A stretch of 64,000 nt of DNA from Sinorhizobium fredii USDA 205 (GCF_001461695.1 NZ_AUTC01000035.1:62001-126000); one strand, 5' to 3'; shown: positions 1 to 7,967, numbered from the stretch's first letter. The notes: generated by a model not told the origin, from the sequence alone. Numbers and translations: made by a program.

Positions 1-1
1 G

Positions 2-631
2 CTTGGCCTGATCTTCCTCGTCGTTACCTTCGCGATGCGGCTGTTTGGCCGCGGGCGGAGCCCGGCCTATGCGGGGTCTTCGGTACAGTCTTCAGCAGCC
101 GCAACAGCGCCGTCGTCCTTCCGCATTCCAGGAATCGGCGAGGGGTCGGGTGGCCTCGGTGCGAGCGCCGCCGCGGCCTCTACGACAGCGTCCGCGTCCG
201 CCGTGGGAGCGCAGACGGACGAGATCGGCATCGAGCAGCGCGATCTCGACCGGTTCGAAACGATGCTGAAGGAATTGCAGGCGGCCTACGCGGCGGAAGA
301 CTATGCCGCATTGCGCCGGCTGACGACCCCGGAGGCCATGTCCTACCTTGCTGAAGAGCTCGGCGAAAACGCGACCAATGGGCTTAAGAATGATGTCCGC
401 GACGTTCATCTGGTTCAGGGCGATGTCGCCGAGGCCTGGAACGAGAGCGGCGCCGACTATGCAACTGTCGCCATGCGCTATGAGAGCATCGACGTGATGC
501 GGGATCGGGCAACCGGCCGGGTCGTCAGCGGAGATGCCGAGCATCCGACCGAAGCAGTGGAGTTGTGGACTTTCGTGCGCAAGCTGCGCGGCGACTGGCA
601 GGTTTCCGCGATCCAGGCGGTCGAGGCATAG
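2..631 (+). CDS. Tim44-like domain protein, 5'-truncated by the window edge
   Basis: The reading frame is open from base 2 and begins inside a hydrophobic stretch (LGLIFLVVTFAMRLFGR), which is the end of a membrane helix. An Ala/Ser/Gly-rich linker follows, then an acidic alpha/beta domain starting near IGIEQRDLDRFETMLKELQ and ending WTFVRKLRGDWQVSAIQAVEA. A Gly-rich membrane anchor plus a C-terminal Tim44-like domain is the usual plan of the bacterial Tim44/TimA-like proteins, which are inner-membrane proteins of poorly known role. The ATG at 35 is internal to the membrane helix, so the true start lies upstream of the window. The family call is from memory of the pattern; the incompleteness is seen directly. 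Confidence 0.7.
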   Translation, partial: LGLIFLVVTFAMRLFGRGRSPAYAGSSVQSSAAATAPSSFRIPGIGEGSGGLGASAAAASTTASASAVGAQTDEIGIEQRDLDRFETMLKELQAAYAAEDYAALRRLTTPEAMSYLAEELGENATNGLKNDVRDVHLVQGDVAEAWNESGADYATVAMRYESIDVMRDRATGRVVSGDAEHPTEAVELWTFVRKLRGDWQVSAIQAVEA

Positions 632-828
632 GGAAGCGGCAAGAGCCGCGATGGGTACTCCCAATCCGGCGGATGCTGGACGCCTTGGTCATCCTTTTCT
701 CGGCACAGGAAGGCAACCGGCTTTCGTCGCAGCGCGTTGGATAATAAAATGACATCCCTTGGGGGCGGATTGACATGGTCTTGTGGGCAGCGGCATCGAC
801 CAAGCATGCAGGGGGGGCAAGCGGGGCC

Positions 829-1527
829 GTGAAACGGCGCGGCATCATTTTATGCCTGGTCGCGCTCGCCGCATCGGGCCTTGCCCGCAGCGCGGAGGCA
901 GCGGATTGCAAGAGCCTACCGGGACCTGGGGCGGATTGGCAGGATTGCAACAAACGGCAACTGATGCTCGGCGGCAGCGATCTGAAAGGCGGCAATCTGG
1001 TCGATACGGATTTTGCCTCCACGGACCTGAACGGCGCTGACCTCACCGCGGCAAATCTGGAGAAGGCCACATTGGTGCGGGCCTCGCTTGCCGGCGCCAA
1101 GGCCGATAAAGCGAACTTTTCCAGAGTCGAGGGCTATCGTGGCGACTTCTCCGGCATTTCCGCCGAGGGTGCGTTGTTCGTCAGTTCCGAGTTGCAGCGC
1201 GCCGATTTCACCGGGGCGCGGCTGACGGGAGCCGATTTCGAGAAGGCCGAACTCGGCCGCGCCAATTTCGGCAAGGCCGTTGTGACCGGAACGCGCTTCT
1301 CCGTGGCCAATTTGTCGCGTGCCGATTTGAGCGGCGCAGTTTTCGAGGGCCCGATCGATTTCGACCGCGCCTTTCTGTTTCTGACGAGGATTGAGGGGCT
1401 AGACCTTTCGGCTGCAAAGGGTCTTACGCAGGATCAAGTCGATCTCGCTTGTGGCGATGCTGCAACGAAGCTTCCCGCTGGCCTTACTGCGCCTGACAAG
1501 TGGCCGTGCCCTCCGGACGATGACTGA
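829..1527 (+). CDS. Secreted pentapeptide-repeat protein
   Basis: The protein (232 aa from GTG 829) has a signal peptide (MKRRGIILCLVALAASGLARS, then EAADC) followed by many A(D/N)LXX units such as ADLTAANLEKATL, ADFTGARL, ADFEKAELGRANF and ADLSGAVF. These form a right-handed quadrilateral beta-helix in pentapeptide-repeat proteins. Two Cys near the N-terminus and two near the C-terminus could make disulfides in the periplasm. An upstream in-frame ATG at 775 would add 18 residues ahead of the signal peptide. GTG 829 is preferred because G-rich ribosome-binding sequence lies just before it and it places the basic residues at the N-terminus. Its target is unknown; other members mimic DNA or act as passive scaffolds. 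Confidence 0.75.
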   Translation: MKRRGIILCLVALAASGLARSAEAADCKSLPGPGADWQDCNKRQLMLGGSDLKGGNLVDTDFASTDLNGADLTAANLEKATLVRASLAGAKADKANFSRVEGYRGDFSGISAEGALFVSSELQRADFTGARLTGADFEKAELGRANFGKAVVTGTRFSVANLSRADLSGAVFEGPIDFDRAFLFLTRIEGLDLSAAKGLTQDQVDLACGDAATKLPAGLTAPDKWPCPPDDD

Positions 1528-1544
1528 CCGACCGGAACTTTAGG

Positions 1545-2066
1545 CTAGTTGATGCGCTTGCTAAAGGAACTCTCGGGGAACAGGCAGAACACCGGCTTCT
1601 GCCGTAGGGCGACGGCTGATTTCGCGCTGGAGGCCAGCCATCGACGCACGGCGTCCTCGGCGCTTTCGCCGCTGACCACTTCGATCGATCGGCCCATGAC
1701 ATCAAGGCGGCGGCCGGAATAGCCGAGATCGTCGGGATGTCTGCCGAAGCGCGTTGGGCCGAGATCGCTGCACCATCGTTTCCTGTGCGGAAACGGTTTT
1801 GCGGGACCGGCCTCGAAGTAGGCCCAAACGTCGAAATCTTTTATGCCGTTCGTGCCGTTGAGGTAGTGGAGCGCGCTTCCCTGCGCGAGGGCCAGCAGGA
1901 GCAGACGATTGCGATAGAGGCCGGCCACTCTCGCGCGATCAAACACAGCATTGAGACTTTGCATGGCGGCCGAGGCAATCATCCTCAGATCCGCTAATGC
2001 CAATGGTTCGTAGGATCTTTCCGAGACGTCGCCGATCATGTCCGCTCCAGCCGCGACCTTGGACAT
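1545..2066 (-). CDS. Nucleotidyltransferase-like protein, third gene of a repressor-linked operon
   Basis: About 173 aa. It contains QGSALHYL, then KDFDVWAYF, and later GRRLDVMGRSIEV. A GS pair followed by D-h-D and a third acidic residue on a later strand is the signature arrangement of the minimal nucleotidyltransferase fold found in MNT-type antitoxins and related proteins. The assignment is by motif only and the family is not one I can name. Possible starts are ATG 2096, 2066 and 2040; 2040 has the nearest GGAG, and 2066 lies just after the stop of the preceding gene. It ends the leftward run 2675-1545, and both upstream genes are tightly packed, so it is probably co-transcribed with them. 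Confidence 0.55.
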   Translation of the reverse strand: MSKVAAGADMIGDVSERSYEPLALADLRMIASAAMQSLNAVFDRARVAGLYRNRLLLLALAQGSALHYLNGTNGIKDFDVWAYFEAGPAKPFPHRKRWCSDLGPTRFGRHPDDLGYSGRRLDVMGRSIEVVSGESAEDAVRRWLASSAKSAVALRQKPVFCLFPESSFSKRIN

Positions 2067-2073
2067 GGCGCAA

Positions 2074-2349
2074 CTATATCTCAATCTTCCTTTCATGAGG
2101 CATGGGCACGAGCCTCAGGCCGGGATGGGCAGAAAAGCAACCTTCCTTAGGGTCGTCTACGGCTTTATCGGTGCATACGGCCGTGGCCACTTCGTATCCC
2201 AATGCGGCGGCGACCTTCTTCAGCATCTGGCGCGCGCGAAACTCGTGGCGGGCGGCAGCTTCCTCCTCGGTGACATAATAGGCGGCGCTAATCGCCTCGA
2301 TGAGGTTCAAGGCGGCGAGATTGACGACGGCATAGGTCTCGGCGCGCAT
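2074..2349 (-). CDS. Hypothetical protein, middle gene of the repressor-linked operon
   Basis: A 91-aa soluble, Ala-rich, mostly helical protein (MRAETYAVVNLAALNLIEAI..., EEEAAARHEFRARQMLKKVA). Its ATG overlaps the stop codon of the upstream gene by one base (TGATG), a strong sign of translational coupling. I recognise no domain. Given the coupling to a nucleotidyltransferase-like protein it could be a partner or regulator, but that is inference. Confidence 0.55.
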   Translation of the reverse strand: MRAETYAVVNLAALNLIEAISAAYYVTEEEAAARHEFRARQMLKKVAAALGYEVATAVCTDKAVDDPKEGCFSAHPGLRLVPMPHERKIEI

Positions 2350-2675
2350 CAGAAGGACCTCCCGAACTGCTGACGATGATTATGTGTTCCATGTGAGCTT
2401 TCGGCGTTGTCGGCCCGCGCGCCTGCAAACTCGCGCTCGCGGACTATTTCAAAGAAAGCGTCGTCGGTGATTTCCGACGCGGGTACGGCTTCGCGCTGAA
2501 AAACGTCACCGTCGGCGCCCAAATGCCATGCCAGGGAGGCGAGGCTCGAATAGGTGGAGGAGAGAAACGTCCTTAGCGCCGACTGGTTTTCGGCGTCGCT
2601 CGATCGCAGCAAATCGGCCGAGAAGAGTTCCTCCACGTGATCGTGGAGATTGGATTTTATGCGTGGGATGGACAT
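2349..2675 (-). CDS. Hypothetical protein, first gene of the repressor-linked operon
   Basis: A 108-aa protein with no recognised domain. The start at 2675 is well supported by AAGGAGGAAC about eight bases upstream. The N-terminal half is helical and mixed-charge (MSIPRIKSNLHDHVEELF), and the C-terminus is polar and likely disordered (SSHGTHNHRQQFGRS). It heads a leftward operon whose promoter region at 2753-2786 carries repeated CAACACG half-sites like those beside the S24 repressor at 2849-3517, so it is probably repressed by that protein. Confidence 0.55.
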   Translation of the reverse strand: MSIPRIKSNLHDHVEELFSADLLRSSDAENQSALRTFLSSTYSSLASLAWHLGADGDVFQREAVPASEITDDAFFEIVREREFAGARADNAESSHGTHNHRQQFGRSF

Positions 2676-2752
2676 CTGCCGTTCCTCCTTGTCTCAGCCG
2701 GCAGCGTCCGCTCCGCGGCTGTGATGTTTGTTCATCAAGAGGCAACATCGAT

Positions 2753-2786
2753 TACAACACGAATAATGTCAACACGTTTTGTGTTG
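2753..2786 (-). promoter_or_regulatory. Promoter/operator of the 2675-1545 operon
   Basis: The segment holds CAACACG at 2756 and the palindrome CAACAC-GTTTT-GTGTTG at 2770-2786. Read leftward, a TTGACA box lies between the half-sites and could be the -35 of the operon promoter. The same half-site (CAACAYG) recurs at the repressor's own promoter region near 3552-3590. Repressor binding is inferred, not shown. Confidence 0.5.
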
Positions 2787-2848
2787 TATCACCATGAGTG
2801 AGGATTGCAAAGCGTGAAAGTTGCATGGCGCGAGAGACGCAATGATCT

Positions 2849-3517
2849 TCAGGCGTTGCCGGCGAGCGCGATGTAGTGGACGGAGTGCACCGTGTGGGCT
2901 TCGAAACGCAGTTCTTTCTGAGGATTGAACTGCTCAAGCACCAGTTCGGAACTGTTGTGTCGAATGAACTTCTTGACGTAAGCGAGCGGGGCGCCGCCTT
3001 CTTCCAGGCGAATCTGGGCGATCACATAGTCGCCCCTCTTCACGCGACGACTGGGGTCGACGAAACAAACTTCGCCGTCTTCGTAACGGGGAGACATCGA
3101 ATCGCCGGATATCGAGACCGCATAGGCTCCGGAGATGTCCGAAAGGATCGGTGGCGCAAGGACATCGTACAACACATTGCCATTCATCAGAAATTCACCA
3201 TCTACACCGCCTACGGCCTGGCCGAAGACAGGGATTTTCCTGGCCTGTCCGACCACCTTTTCGATAACGGTGGCGTTCGGTGGATCGACCGCTCGCGGTT
3301 TAGGGGTCGGGATCGGGATGCCGATCTCTGCGCCCGCTGCGTCACCCATGAGCCAAACGGGATCGACGTTAAACTTGCGCGCGTAGATCTTGGCCTCGGC
3401 AAACTCAAATTCGTTCTGGCCGTTCTCGTGGGCGCGATAAGTCGAGGCGACGATGCCAAGGGCGTTCGCCGCATCGGAGGCAAAGCGGTACCCCGCAGTA
3501 ATGCGTGCCTGGCGCAA
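2849..3517 (-). CDS. HTH-S24 family phage-type repressor (N-terminus possibly frameshifted)
   Basis: The N-terminus is an XRE-type helix-turn-helix (LRQARITAGYRFASDAANA, then LGIVASTYRAHENGQ). The C-terminus is a LexA/CI-like S24 domain with the serine in SISGDSMSPRYEDG and the lysine in LAYVKKFI, the usual catalytic dyad. The linker has GQAVGG rather than a clear Ala-Gly cleavage site, so self-cleavage is uncertain. In this frame the only start is TTG 3517, two codons after an in-frame TGA. A better start, ATG 3536 (MNEKAE), is in another frame. One extra A in GAACA would join them as MNEKAETLRQARITAG. Either a TTG start or a one-base deletion is possible. Palindromic sites flank the gene on both sides. 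Confidence 0.8.
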   Translation of the reverse strand: MRQARITAGYRFASDAANALGIVASTYRAHENGQNEFEFAEAKIYARKFNVDPVWLMGDAAGAEIGIPIPTPKPRAVDPPNATVIEKVVGQARKIPVFGQAVGGVDGEFLMNGNVLYDVLAPPILSDISGAYAVSISGDSMSPRYEDGEVCFVDPSRRVKRGDYVIAQIRLEEGGAPLAYVKKFIRHNSSELVLEQFNPQKELRFEAHTVHSVHYIALAGNA

Positions 3518-3551
3518 TGTTCAGCTTTTTCGTTCATGACATGAAGCATAG

Positions 3552-3590
3552 CAACACGTGTAACATAAATCATGTTGACATTACAACATG
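3552..3590. promoter_or_regulatory. Operator region between the repressor and the rightward gene
   Basis: The region has CAACACGTG at 3552-3560 and a perfect palindrome CATGTTG-acatta-CAACATG at 3571-3590. TTGACA at 3575-3580 could act as a rightward -35 box for the gene at 3854. The half-site matches those at 2756-2786. This is the arrangement expected for a CI-like repressor that controls itself and a divergent early promoter. No convincing -10 box was found. Confidence 0.55.
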
Positions 3591-3853
3591 CATGGTGTCA
3601 TTCATGGGTGGAACGGTCAAGGGGAGACAATCGCCTATGAACTACCCATATCCGATCTCCATCTTTCATCGCGACCACACGACGGTGCTCGCAGCCGTGA
3701 ATCGCCCTGTGCCGTGATCGGCCGCCCATCGCCGCTTTAAAGCAATTCATCACCTGCAGCGCATCCTGATGCCCGCCGGCTCCCGATTTAGAGCGCGCCG
3801 GGGACCCGGTCGCGCTTTCTTCCTCGCCCCGATAATATCGAAAGGACAAATCA

Positions 3854-4474
3854 ATGATGAGCAAGGCTCAGAAACTCCGTGCGAAGCGCAAGGCGCAGCT
3901 CGGACGTCCGCGCAAATCGAATGCCGAGCGCTTCGCCTGCGGCAAGATCAAGCCGGACTGGTCAAAGCGCGAAAGCGAGAAGGAGGCCATGGCGGTCGCG
4001 CTGGCGGCGAGGAAGCGCATGCATGGGCTCGAAACGAGCAGCTGCTTTGCCGGCTACACGCTGGGACGCCTCTTCCTCGATGGGCGGATCACGGAAGCGC
4101 AGCGGGCAGCGGGCGATGACTATGGGAGAGTGATGGCAAGATACTATCACCTGACCGGCATCCCTTTCCCGAGCATACGCGCTCAAGCGATCGACCGGGT
4201 ACAGGGGCATCCCGCCGAGACGACCGAGGAGCACCATCGTCAGATAAAGCGGGCGACAGAAAGAATGATGCGGCTCGATGGCGTGTTGCTCGGGTGCGAC
4301 GAGGGGCGGCAGGTCAAAACCACGGTCTTCAACGTCTGCGTGATGGACTACGAAGGCCTGCGAATGATGCCGGAGGCACAATTGCTGTGGCTCAAGCGGG
4401 GTTTGAACGCCCTCGTCTTCGAAAAGGGCCTGTGCGATTACGGGGAGAGGGATCATTTGCTTGCGCAAGAATAG
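3854..4474 (+). CDS. Phage-associated hypothetical protein
   Basis: A 206-aa basic, Arg/Lys-rich protein. The start ATG 3854 follows AAGGA at 3842-3846 with seven-base spacing. The N-terminus is strongly basic (KAQKLRAKRKAQLGRPRKSN), resembling a nucleic-acid-binding tail. The body is helical (YGRVMARYYHLTGIPFPSIR, TERMMRLDGVLLGCDEG). It lies divergent from the S24 repressor in the position of an early phage gene and resembles conserved proteins of rhizobial prophages, but I cannot name a function. A late-gene activator or replication accessory are possible roles, unsupported by motif. The stop codon lies within an AT-rich hairpin (4470-4489). Confidence 0.6.
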   Translation: MMSKAQKLRAKRKAQLGRPRKSNAERFACGKIKPDWSKRESEKEAMAVALAARKRMHGLETSSCFAGYTLGRLFLDGRITEAQRAAGDDYGRVMARYYHLTGIPFPSIRAQAIDRVQGHPAETTEEHHRQIKRATERMMRLDGVLLGCDEGRQVKTTVFNVCVMDYEGLRMMPEAQLLWLKRGLNALVFEKGLCDYGERDHLLAQE

Positions 4475-4489
4475 GATTATTATCCTATT
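4470..4489 (+). terminator. AT-rich hairpin at the end of the 3854 gene
   Basis: AATAGGAT-tatt-ATCCTATT forms an eight-base-pair stem with a four-base loop, followed by TTTC. It overlaps the TAG stop codon of the gene at 3854-4474. The stem is weak (AT-rich) and the T-run short, so termination is plausible but not certain. Confidence 0.4.
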
Positions 4490-4660
4490 TCAATGCTGGT
4501 GCGTGTGCCGGACTGAAGGCTGAACCGAACCAGTCCGGTCGAGCCAACGGTAATGAGGGAGATCAACACTTCGTGATCGCTCTCCAAGCGCTGGCACAAA
4601 TGCGGAATTCAGCCATTCTCTCTTTCGAAGGGATGACAGATCCTAAGAAAGGTGATGGCA

Positions 4661-5152
4661 ATGAAGAGGCTAGCAATCATTGCCCTGTCGCTGGCGACGG
4701 CGATGAGCAGCGTTCCGCCGCCCGCAGGGGCGTTTCCCACCATGCCGACGGTAAAATCGGAAACCGCCGATGTTCAGCGGGTTCAGTTCTCCTATGAACG
4801 GGGTGAACAATTCAAAGGGAGCGGGTGCCGATATCCCTGTTTTCGCGGGCGCGACTATCGGCGTGGGCATTATAGCAACCGGTACTATCGAAACGGATAC
4901 CGCCGCCATCACTACCGACACTACGATGACGACGACGATGATATAGGCGCACTGTTCGGCGGTCTTGCGGCCGGCGCGATCATCGGCGGGCTGCTGGCGC
5001 AGCCAAGGTACAATTCGGCACCGCGATATTATGCCGGAAGTAACCCCCATGTCCGCTGGTGCTATGGGCGCTATCGGTCCTATCGGGCCTACGACAACAC
5101 TTATCAGCCCTATTATGGGCCGCGTCGACTGTGCGTTTCGCCTTACCTATAA
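4661..5152 (+). CDS. BA14K-family exported protein
   Basis: 163 aa. It has a signal peptide ([20 protein letters not shown], then PAGA), a Tyr/Arg/His-rich middle, a run of five to six Asp (near residue 95), a short Gly/Ala-rich hydrophobic segment ([18 protein letters not shown]) and a C-terminal BA14K motif ([20 protein letters not shown]... RRLCVSPYL). BA14K proteins are small immunoreactive or lectin-like envelope proteins first described in Brucella. Start 4661 is chosen because AAGAAAGG lies eight bases upstream; ATG 4655 and GTG 4652 are too close to it. Two related genes lie at 5373 and 63388. Confidence 0.8.
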   Translation: MKRLAIIALSLATAMSSVPPPAGAFPTMPTVKSETADVQRVQFSYERGEQFKGSGCRYPCFRGRDYRRGHYSNRYYRNGYRRHHYRHYDDDDDDIGALFGGLAAGAIIGGLLAQPRYNSAPRYYAGSNPHVRWCYGRYRSYRAYDNTYQPYYGPRRLCVSPYL

Positions 5153-5187
5153 GCAAGCTATAGGCGAGTCTTCGTTATAGTGACTGC

Positions 5188-5207
5188 CCGCCTCGGGAAC
5201 GAGGCGG
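5188..5207. terminator. GC-rich hairpin downstream of the BA14K gene
   Basis: CCGCCTCG-ggaa-CGAGGCGG is a perfect eight-base-pair stem with a GGAA tetraloop, lying 36 bases after the stop at 5152. No T-run follows, so it may be an mRNA-stabilising hairpin or a weak terminator. Confidence 0.4.
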
Positions 5208-5372
5208 TCAGCGTCGTCCGTGTCGATTTGCGTTTCGGTGTCGCCGCCATGGGCCAGCTTAACAAATTGAGGGGCGGGACGGTCGACATTCTGCTACTAT
5301 CGACCAAGGCGCCCTCCGGCGCGATCCCTGAAGAGGCGCGCGTAGCGGGACTGTTGCGCGAGACAGAAGCCA

Positions 5373-5774
5373 GTGAGAAGAGCATTTATCATTGCCTTGG
5401 CGCTTGGGAGTGCGGTGGCCGGTGCCGCCCCGGGAGGGGCTCAAACGTGCATCGGCATTTGCGGCGGGCCCTCCAAGCATGAGCTCTTCGTCGAGCGACA
5501 ATACAGGGACTTTATCCTGCCGCGCTATCCAAGCTATGGCGCGTCGCGCTATCAGGGGCAAAGGCCCGACATCGGCGTAGGGCCAGGAGCGACGGTTGGC
5601 GGGCCCTTGCCGGGAACAGTCGGGCCGCGCATTCGCCCCCGCCGCGAGATTCGCCTCGATTTGAATGCCCATCTGCGCTGGTGCCTCGAGCGCTACGGCT
5701 CGTACCGTCCGGACGACAACTCCTACCAGCCGTTCAACGGCCGCCGCCGTCAGTGCAATTCGCCTTACGACTGA
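5373..5774 (+). CDS. BA14K-family exported protein
   Basis: 133 aa from a GTG start (GTG AGA AGA GCA). A signal peptide (MRRAFIIALALGSAVAGAAP) is followed by CIGIC, a Pro/Gly/Arg-rich middle and the BA14K C-terminal motif (LRWCLERYGSYRPDDNSYQP... RRRQCNSPYD). The motif's W-C-x-x-R-Y-x-S-Y spacing matches the proteins at 4661 and 63388, so these are divergent paralogues. Its role in the envelope is unknown. Confidence 0.75.
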   Translation: MRRAFIIALALGSAVAGAAPGGAQTCIGICGGPSKHELFVERQYRDFILPRYPSYGASRYQGQRPDIGVGPGATVGGPLPGTVGPRIRPRREIRLDLNAHLRWCLERYGSYRPDDNSYQPFNGRRRQCNSPYD

Positions 5775-5802
5775 CACGCATGGCGAACCGGTGGGGGCCG
5801 TT

Positions 5803-5982
5803 TCAGCCCCGCCTCTCAAGCAATTTCATCGCGGCCTGGGCCGCAGCTTGCGCCTGCAGCTGGCTGCCAAATTGGCCTTGGGCAGGGTAGGTCACGCCGC
5901 GATAGGTGAGCGCGAAGGCCCAGCGGCCGTTCATGCGCTTTTCGACCCTGATCGTCGCAGCGGGCTTCTCGTCAGAATTCAA
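5803..5982 (-). CDS. Small conserved hypothetical protein
   Basis: A 59-aa protein (MNSDEKPAATIRVEKRMNGR, then WAFALTYRGVTYPAQGQFGS and QLQAQAAAQAAMKLLERRG). The chosen start is TTG 5980-5982 because GAGGGAG lies about seven bases upstream. A longer in-frame version starting at 6063 has no better signal and its extension looks non-coding. The pattern of a short beta-rich segment followed by an Ala/Gln-rich helix gives no recognisable function. Confidence 0.5.
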   Translation of the reverse strand: MNSDEKPAATIRVEKRMNGRWAFALTYRGVTYPAQGQFGSQLQAQAAAQAAMKLLERRG

Positions 5983-6062
5983 GGCAGGCTCCCTCGCTTC
6001 TCGCGCCGGCCGGATGGGTCGGCGCCAGTACCTTGCCCATCCGCCGACGAAACGCAAGGGCA

Positions 6063-6164
6063 CTGCAGCGCCGCGCGTCTTTTCAGACGTAGAGGTCGCT
6101 GCAGCACTTTGAATTGCTGCATCTTCTTATCCTTGAATCGGCGACGATTTAAGGAAACATGCAG
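6063..6164 (+). repeat. RIME-like intergenic repeat, copy 1
   Basis: It runs from CTGCAGCGCCGCGCGTC to AAACATGCAG. It contains a first palindrome around GTCTTTTCAGAC, the conserved core GCAGCACTTTGAATTGCTGC, and a second palindrome AAT-CGGCGACG-ATT. It matches the copies at 7400, 10065, 28499, 29276 and 30350. The resemblance to rhizobial RIME1 is from memory. Confidence 0.8.
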
Positions 6165-6188
6165 GAGGGCGAGGCAGCCGTTGAGTTG

Positions 6189-6383
6189 CTACTCTACCGC
6201 CCTGGCAGGACCGAAGCGCTCCATCACGAAAGACGTCTGGATGGTGGGGGCTTGCAGACGACTGGTCTTTTCGAGCTTTAGGGTGACTTCCTGGACCGGC
6301 GGCGTCCGCTGCCAGGCGGTGGAGAGAAACAGTGCAGCGCCAGCGACAAATCCGATGGCGACATAGATCCAATGGTTGCGCAT
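6189..6383 (-). CDS. Small single-pass membrane protein
   Basis: 64 aa. One N-terminal transmembrane segment (HWIYVAIGFVAGAALFLSTA) is followed by a polar tail (QRTPPVQEVTLKLEKTSRLQ...). The start ATG 6383 has GGAG about nine bases upstream. No family is recognised. The gene sits alone between a RIME-like repeat and a gene-poor stretch. Confidence 0.55.
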   Translation of the reverse strand: MRNHWIYVAIGFVAGAALFLSTAWQRTPPVQEVTLKLEKTSRLQAPTIQTSFVMERFGPARAVE

Positions 6384-6389
6384 GTGAAC

Positions 6390-7399
6390 AACTCCTTCTC
6401 CCGCGAAGGCAATGCGTTGAGGGCCTTTCTGTTCCCGGCGCGGCCGGGACGCGGGTAATATGTTTTGGTTCTAAAATAATTGCGGTTCGCACCGCGTCTT
6501 GGCAGTCAGTTCAAATATGACTGTCAGCTTTCAAGCGTTGGCTGCCAACAGCATTCAAATGATAGTACGGCTCGCCGGAGCGAGCATCAGGCCAGCGTCC
6601 GCAAATCGTGCGATGCCGGGGGTATTAGATAGCGTCATGCGGTTTGAAGCATTCTTCAAAAGACCTAGGCCCAGCCCTTGTGCATCAGCCGTTTGGCGAT
6701 TGAAACAGAGCCTAAAGTATTATGCAAGTAGTTTATAATATACGTTTGTATAATAAGATGCTTGGACGATTTTGCTGTTTCGGCCCGGTGAGGAACGTGG
6801 ATCCCATTGGGGCGGCATTCGCGATTGCGGGGTTTACACCGGAGCACAGAATTCTGTGGCTAAATCCCAAATTGAGCGTCCCGCCGCTGAACGGGGCTTG
6901 CATGAGAAGGTCTGCTGGAGTATTCCATAAATCAAGGATAGGAATTTTGTCCTCATCTCGCTGGTGCCTTCCCAGTGATTGATGCAGGCACCCCGCCTCT
7001 AGCGAGGGGCGCACCAGACTTCCTCTCAAGTGTTATCAGATCAAGCTTACGGCGACCTGCGCGTCTTGAGACGTAGCGGCGTCGTATGCGGCCGGCGATG
7101 CGCCTTTCGCGTCGACCCGAATCCGCAGGGCGGTTCGGAAGCGTTACGACGCGAGTTCATGCATGCCTTCCAAGAGGGCAGGTGAGCTAACGGCAGCATC
7201 GCCGGCCGCGACGATTGCCAGAGTGCGGATTGCGGGCGGAGAAGCAAAGCAATGGTTGTTGAGTAGGGGTAGCCAGGATTGAGAGGCATACTCTGCTTGC
7301 CCCGGGACCTGGCTATATGAGCCCGGCGGAAGCAAGGGCTTACGCTGAAAGCTTGCTTGAGAGTGCTGTTCGGACCGAACTCTTACTTGCCGGAGGGCA
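6390..7399. other. Gene-poor stretch
   Basis: About 1 kb in which I can support no gene on either strand. Short open frames exist, but none has a ribosome-binding site together with protein-like composition. A leftward frame at 7144-7335 has some protein-like character (RTLAIVAAGDAAVSSPALLE) and may be a decayed remnant, which I cannot identify. The region around 6720-6760 is AT-rich. Confidence 0.4.
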
Positions 7400-7502
7400 C
7401 TGCAGCGCCGCGCGCCTTATCAGGCGCGCAAACGTGCTGTAGCACTTTGAATTGCTGCATGTCTTTGTCCTTAAATCGAAGTCGATTTAAGGAGACATGC
7501 AG
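7400..7502 (+). repeat. RIME-like intergenic repeat, copy 2
   Basis: It begins CTGCAGCGCCGCGCGCC and ends GGAGACATGCAG. Palindromes are GCGCGCCTTATCAGGCGCGC and AAATCGAAGTCGATTT, separated by the conserved core AGCACTTTGAATTGCTGCAT. It is closest to the copy at 10065-10173, sharing the same first palindrome. Confidence 0.85.
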
Positions 7503-7526
7503 TAGGAAACCTCTCGGCGCTCGTGC

Positions 7527-7967
7527 TTACAGGCGTAAAGCCGGCGTTACCGGATTCGGCTTGTTCAGGACCTCGACCGCAATGATAAGCCTGCCGAACT
7601 GGGTGACGCGAACTTCGCCCCGCTTATAGGGTGGGTAGAAGAGCACGGCGACACGAGGGCTACCGCTTCTGAGCCATATCTGGAAGGAGCCGTCGCGGAA
7701 TATGCAGCAGGGTTTAGGCTCGGGGGGAGCGGATTTGAAGGAAAGCAGATAGCTGTCGCCCGACACCTCACGCAGTTCTATCATATGCTCCGCAATCGGA
7801 AGCAAACAGAGGTCGTTGCCATCGCACCAACCGGTTGCGTGCTCGAAACTCTTGTCGGCCTTTTGGAGCCAGGCCTTGACGAAGTAGCGCGGTTCGCCGC
7901 TCTGGTTCGCCGCGAAGGCGGGCGCGAGTGAAGCGGCCATAAGGAAGGCAGCCAAGAGCGGACGCAT
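7527..7967 (-). CDS. Exported hypothetical protein, paralogue of the gene at 8094
   Basis: 146 aa with a signal peptide (MRPLLAAFLMAASLAPAFAA). The mature part begins NQSGEPRYFVKAWLQKADKS and includes paired Cys (WCDGNDLCLLP and CCIF). It aligns throughout with the neighbouring protein at 8094-8501, sharing PRYFVKAWLQKADK(S/T)FEH, CLLPI, MIELRE and FGRLII, so the two are a tandem duplication. The ribosome-binding site is weak. The fold and role are unknown; the conserved cysteines suggest a disulfide-bonded periplasmic protein. Confidence 0.65.
   Translation of the reverse strand: MRPLLAAFLMAASLAPAFAANQSGEPRYFVKAWLQKADKSFEHATGWCDGNDLCLLPIAEHMIELREVSGDSYLLSFKSAPPEPKPCCIFRDGSFQIWLRSGSPRVAVLFYPPYKRGEVRVTQFGRLIIAVEVLNKPNPVTPALRL

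Noticed and set aside
7047-7335. Possible leftward small genes in the gene-poor stretch
   Set aside because: One frame looks mildly protein-like, but there is no ribosome-binding site, no recognised family and overlapping frames are equally open.
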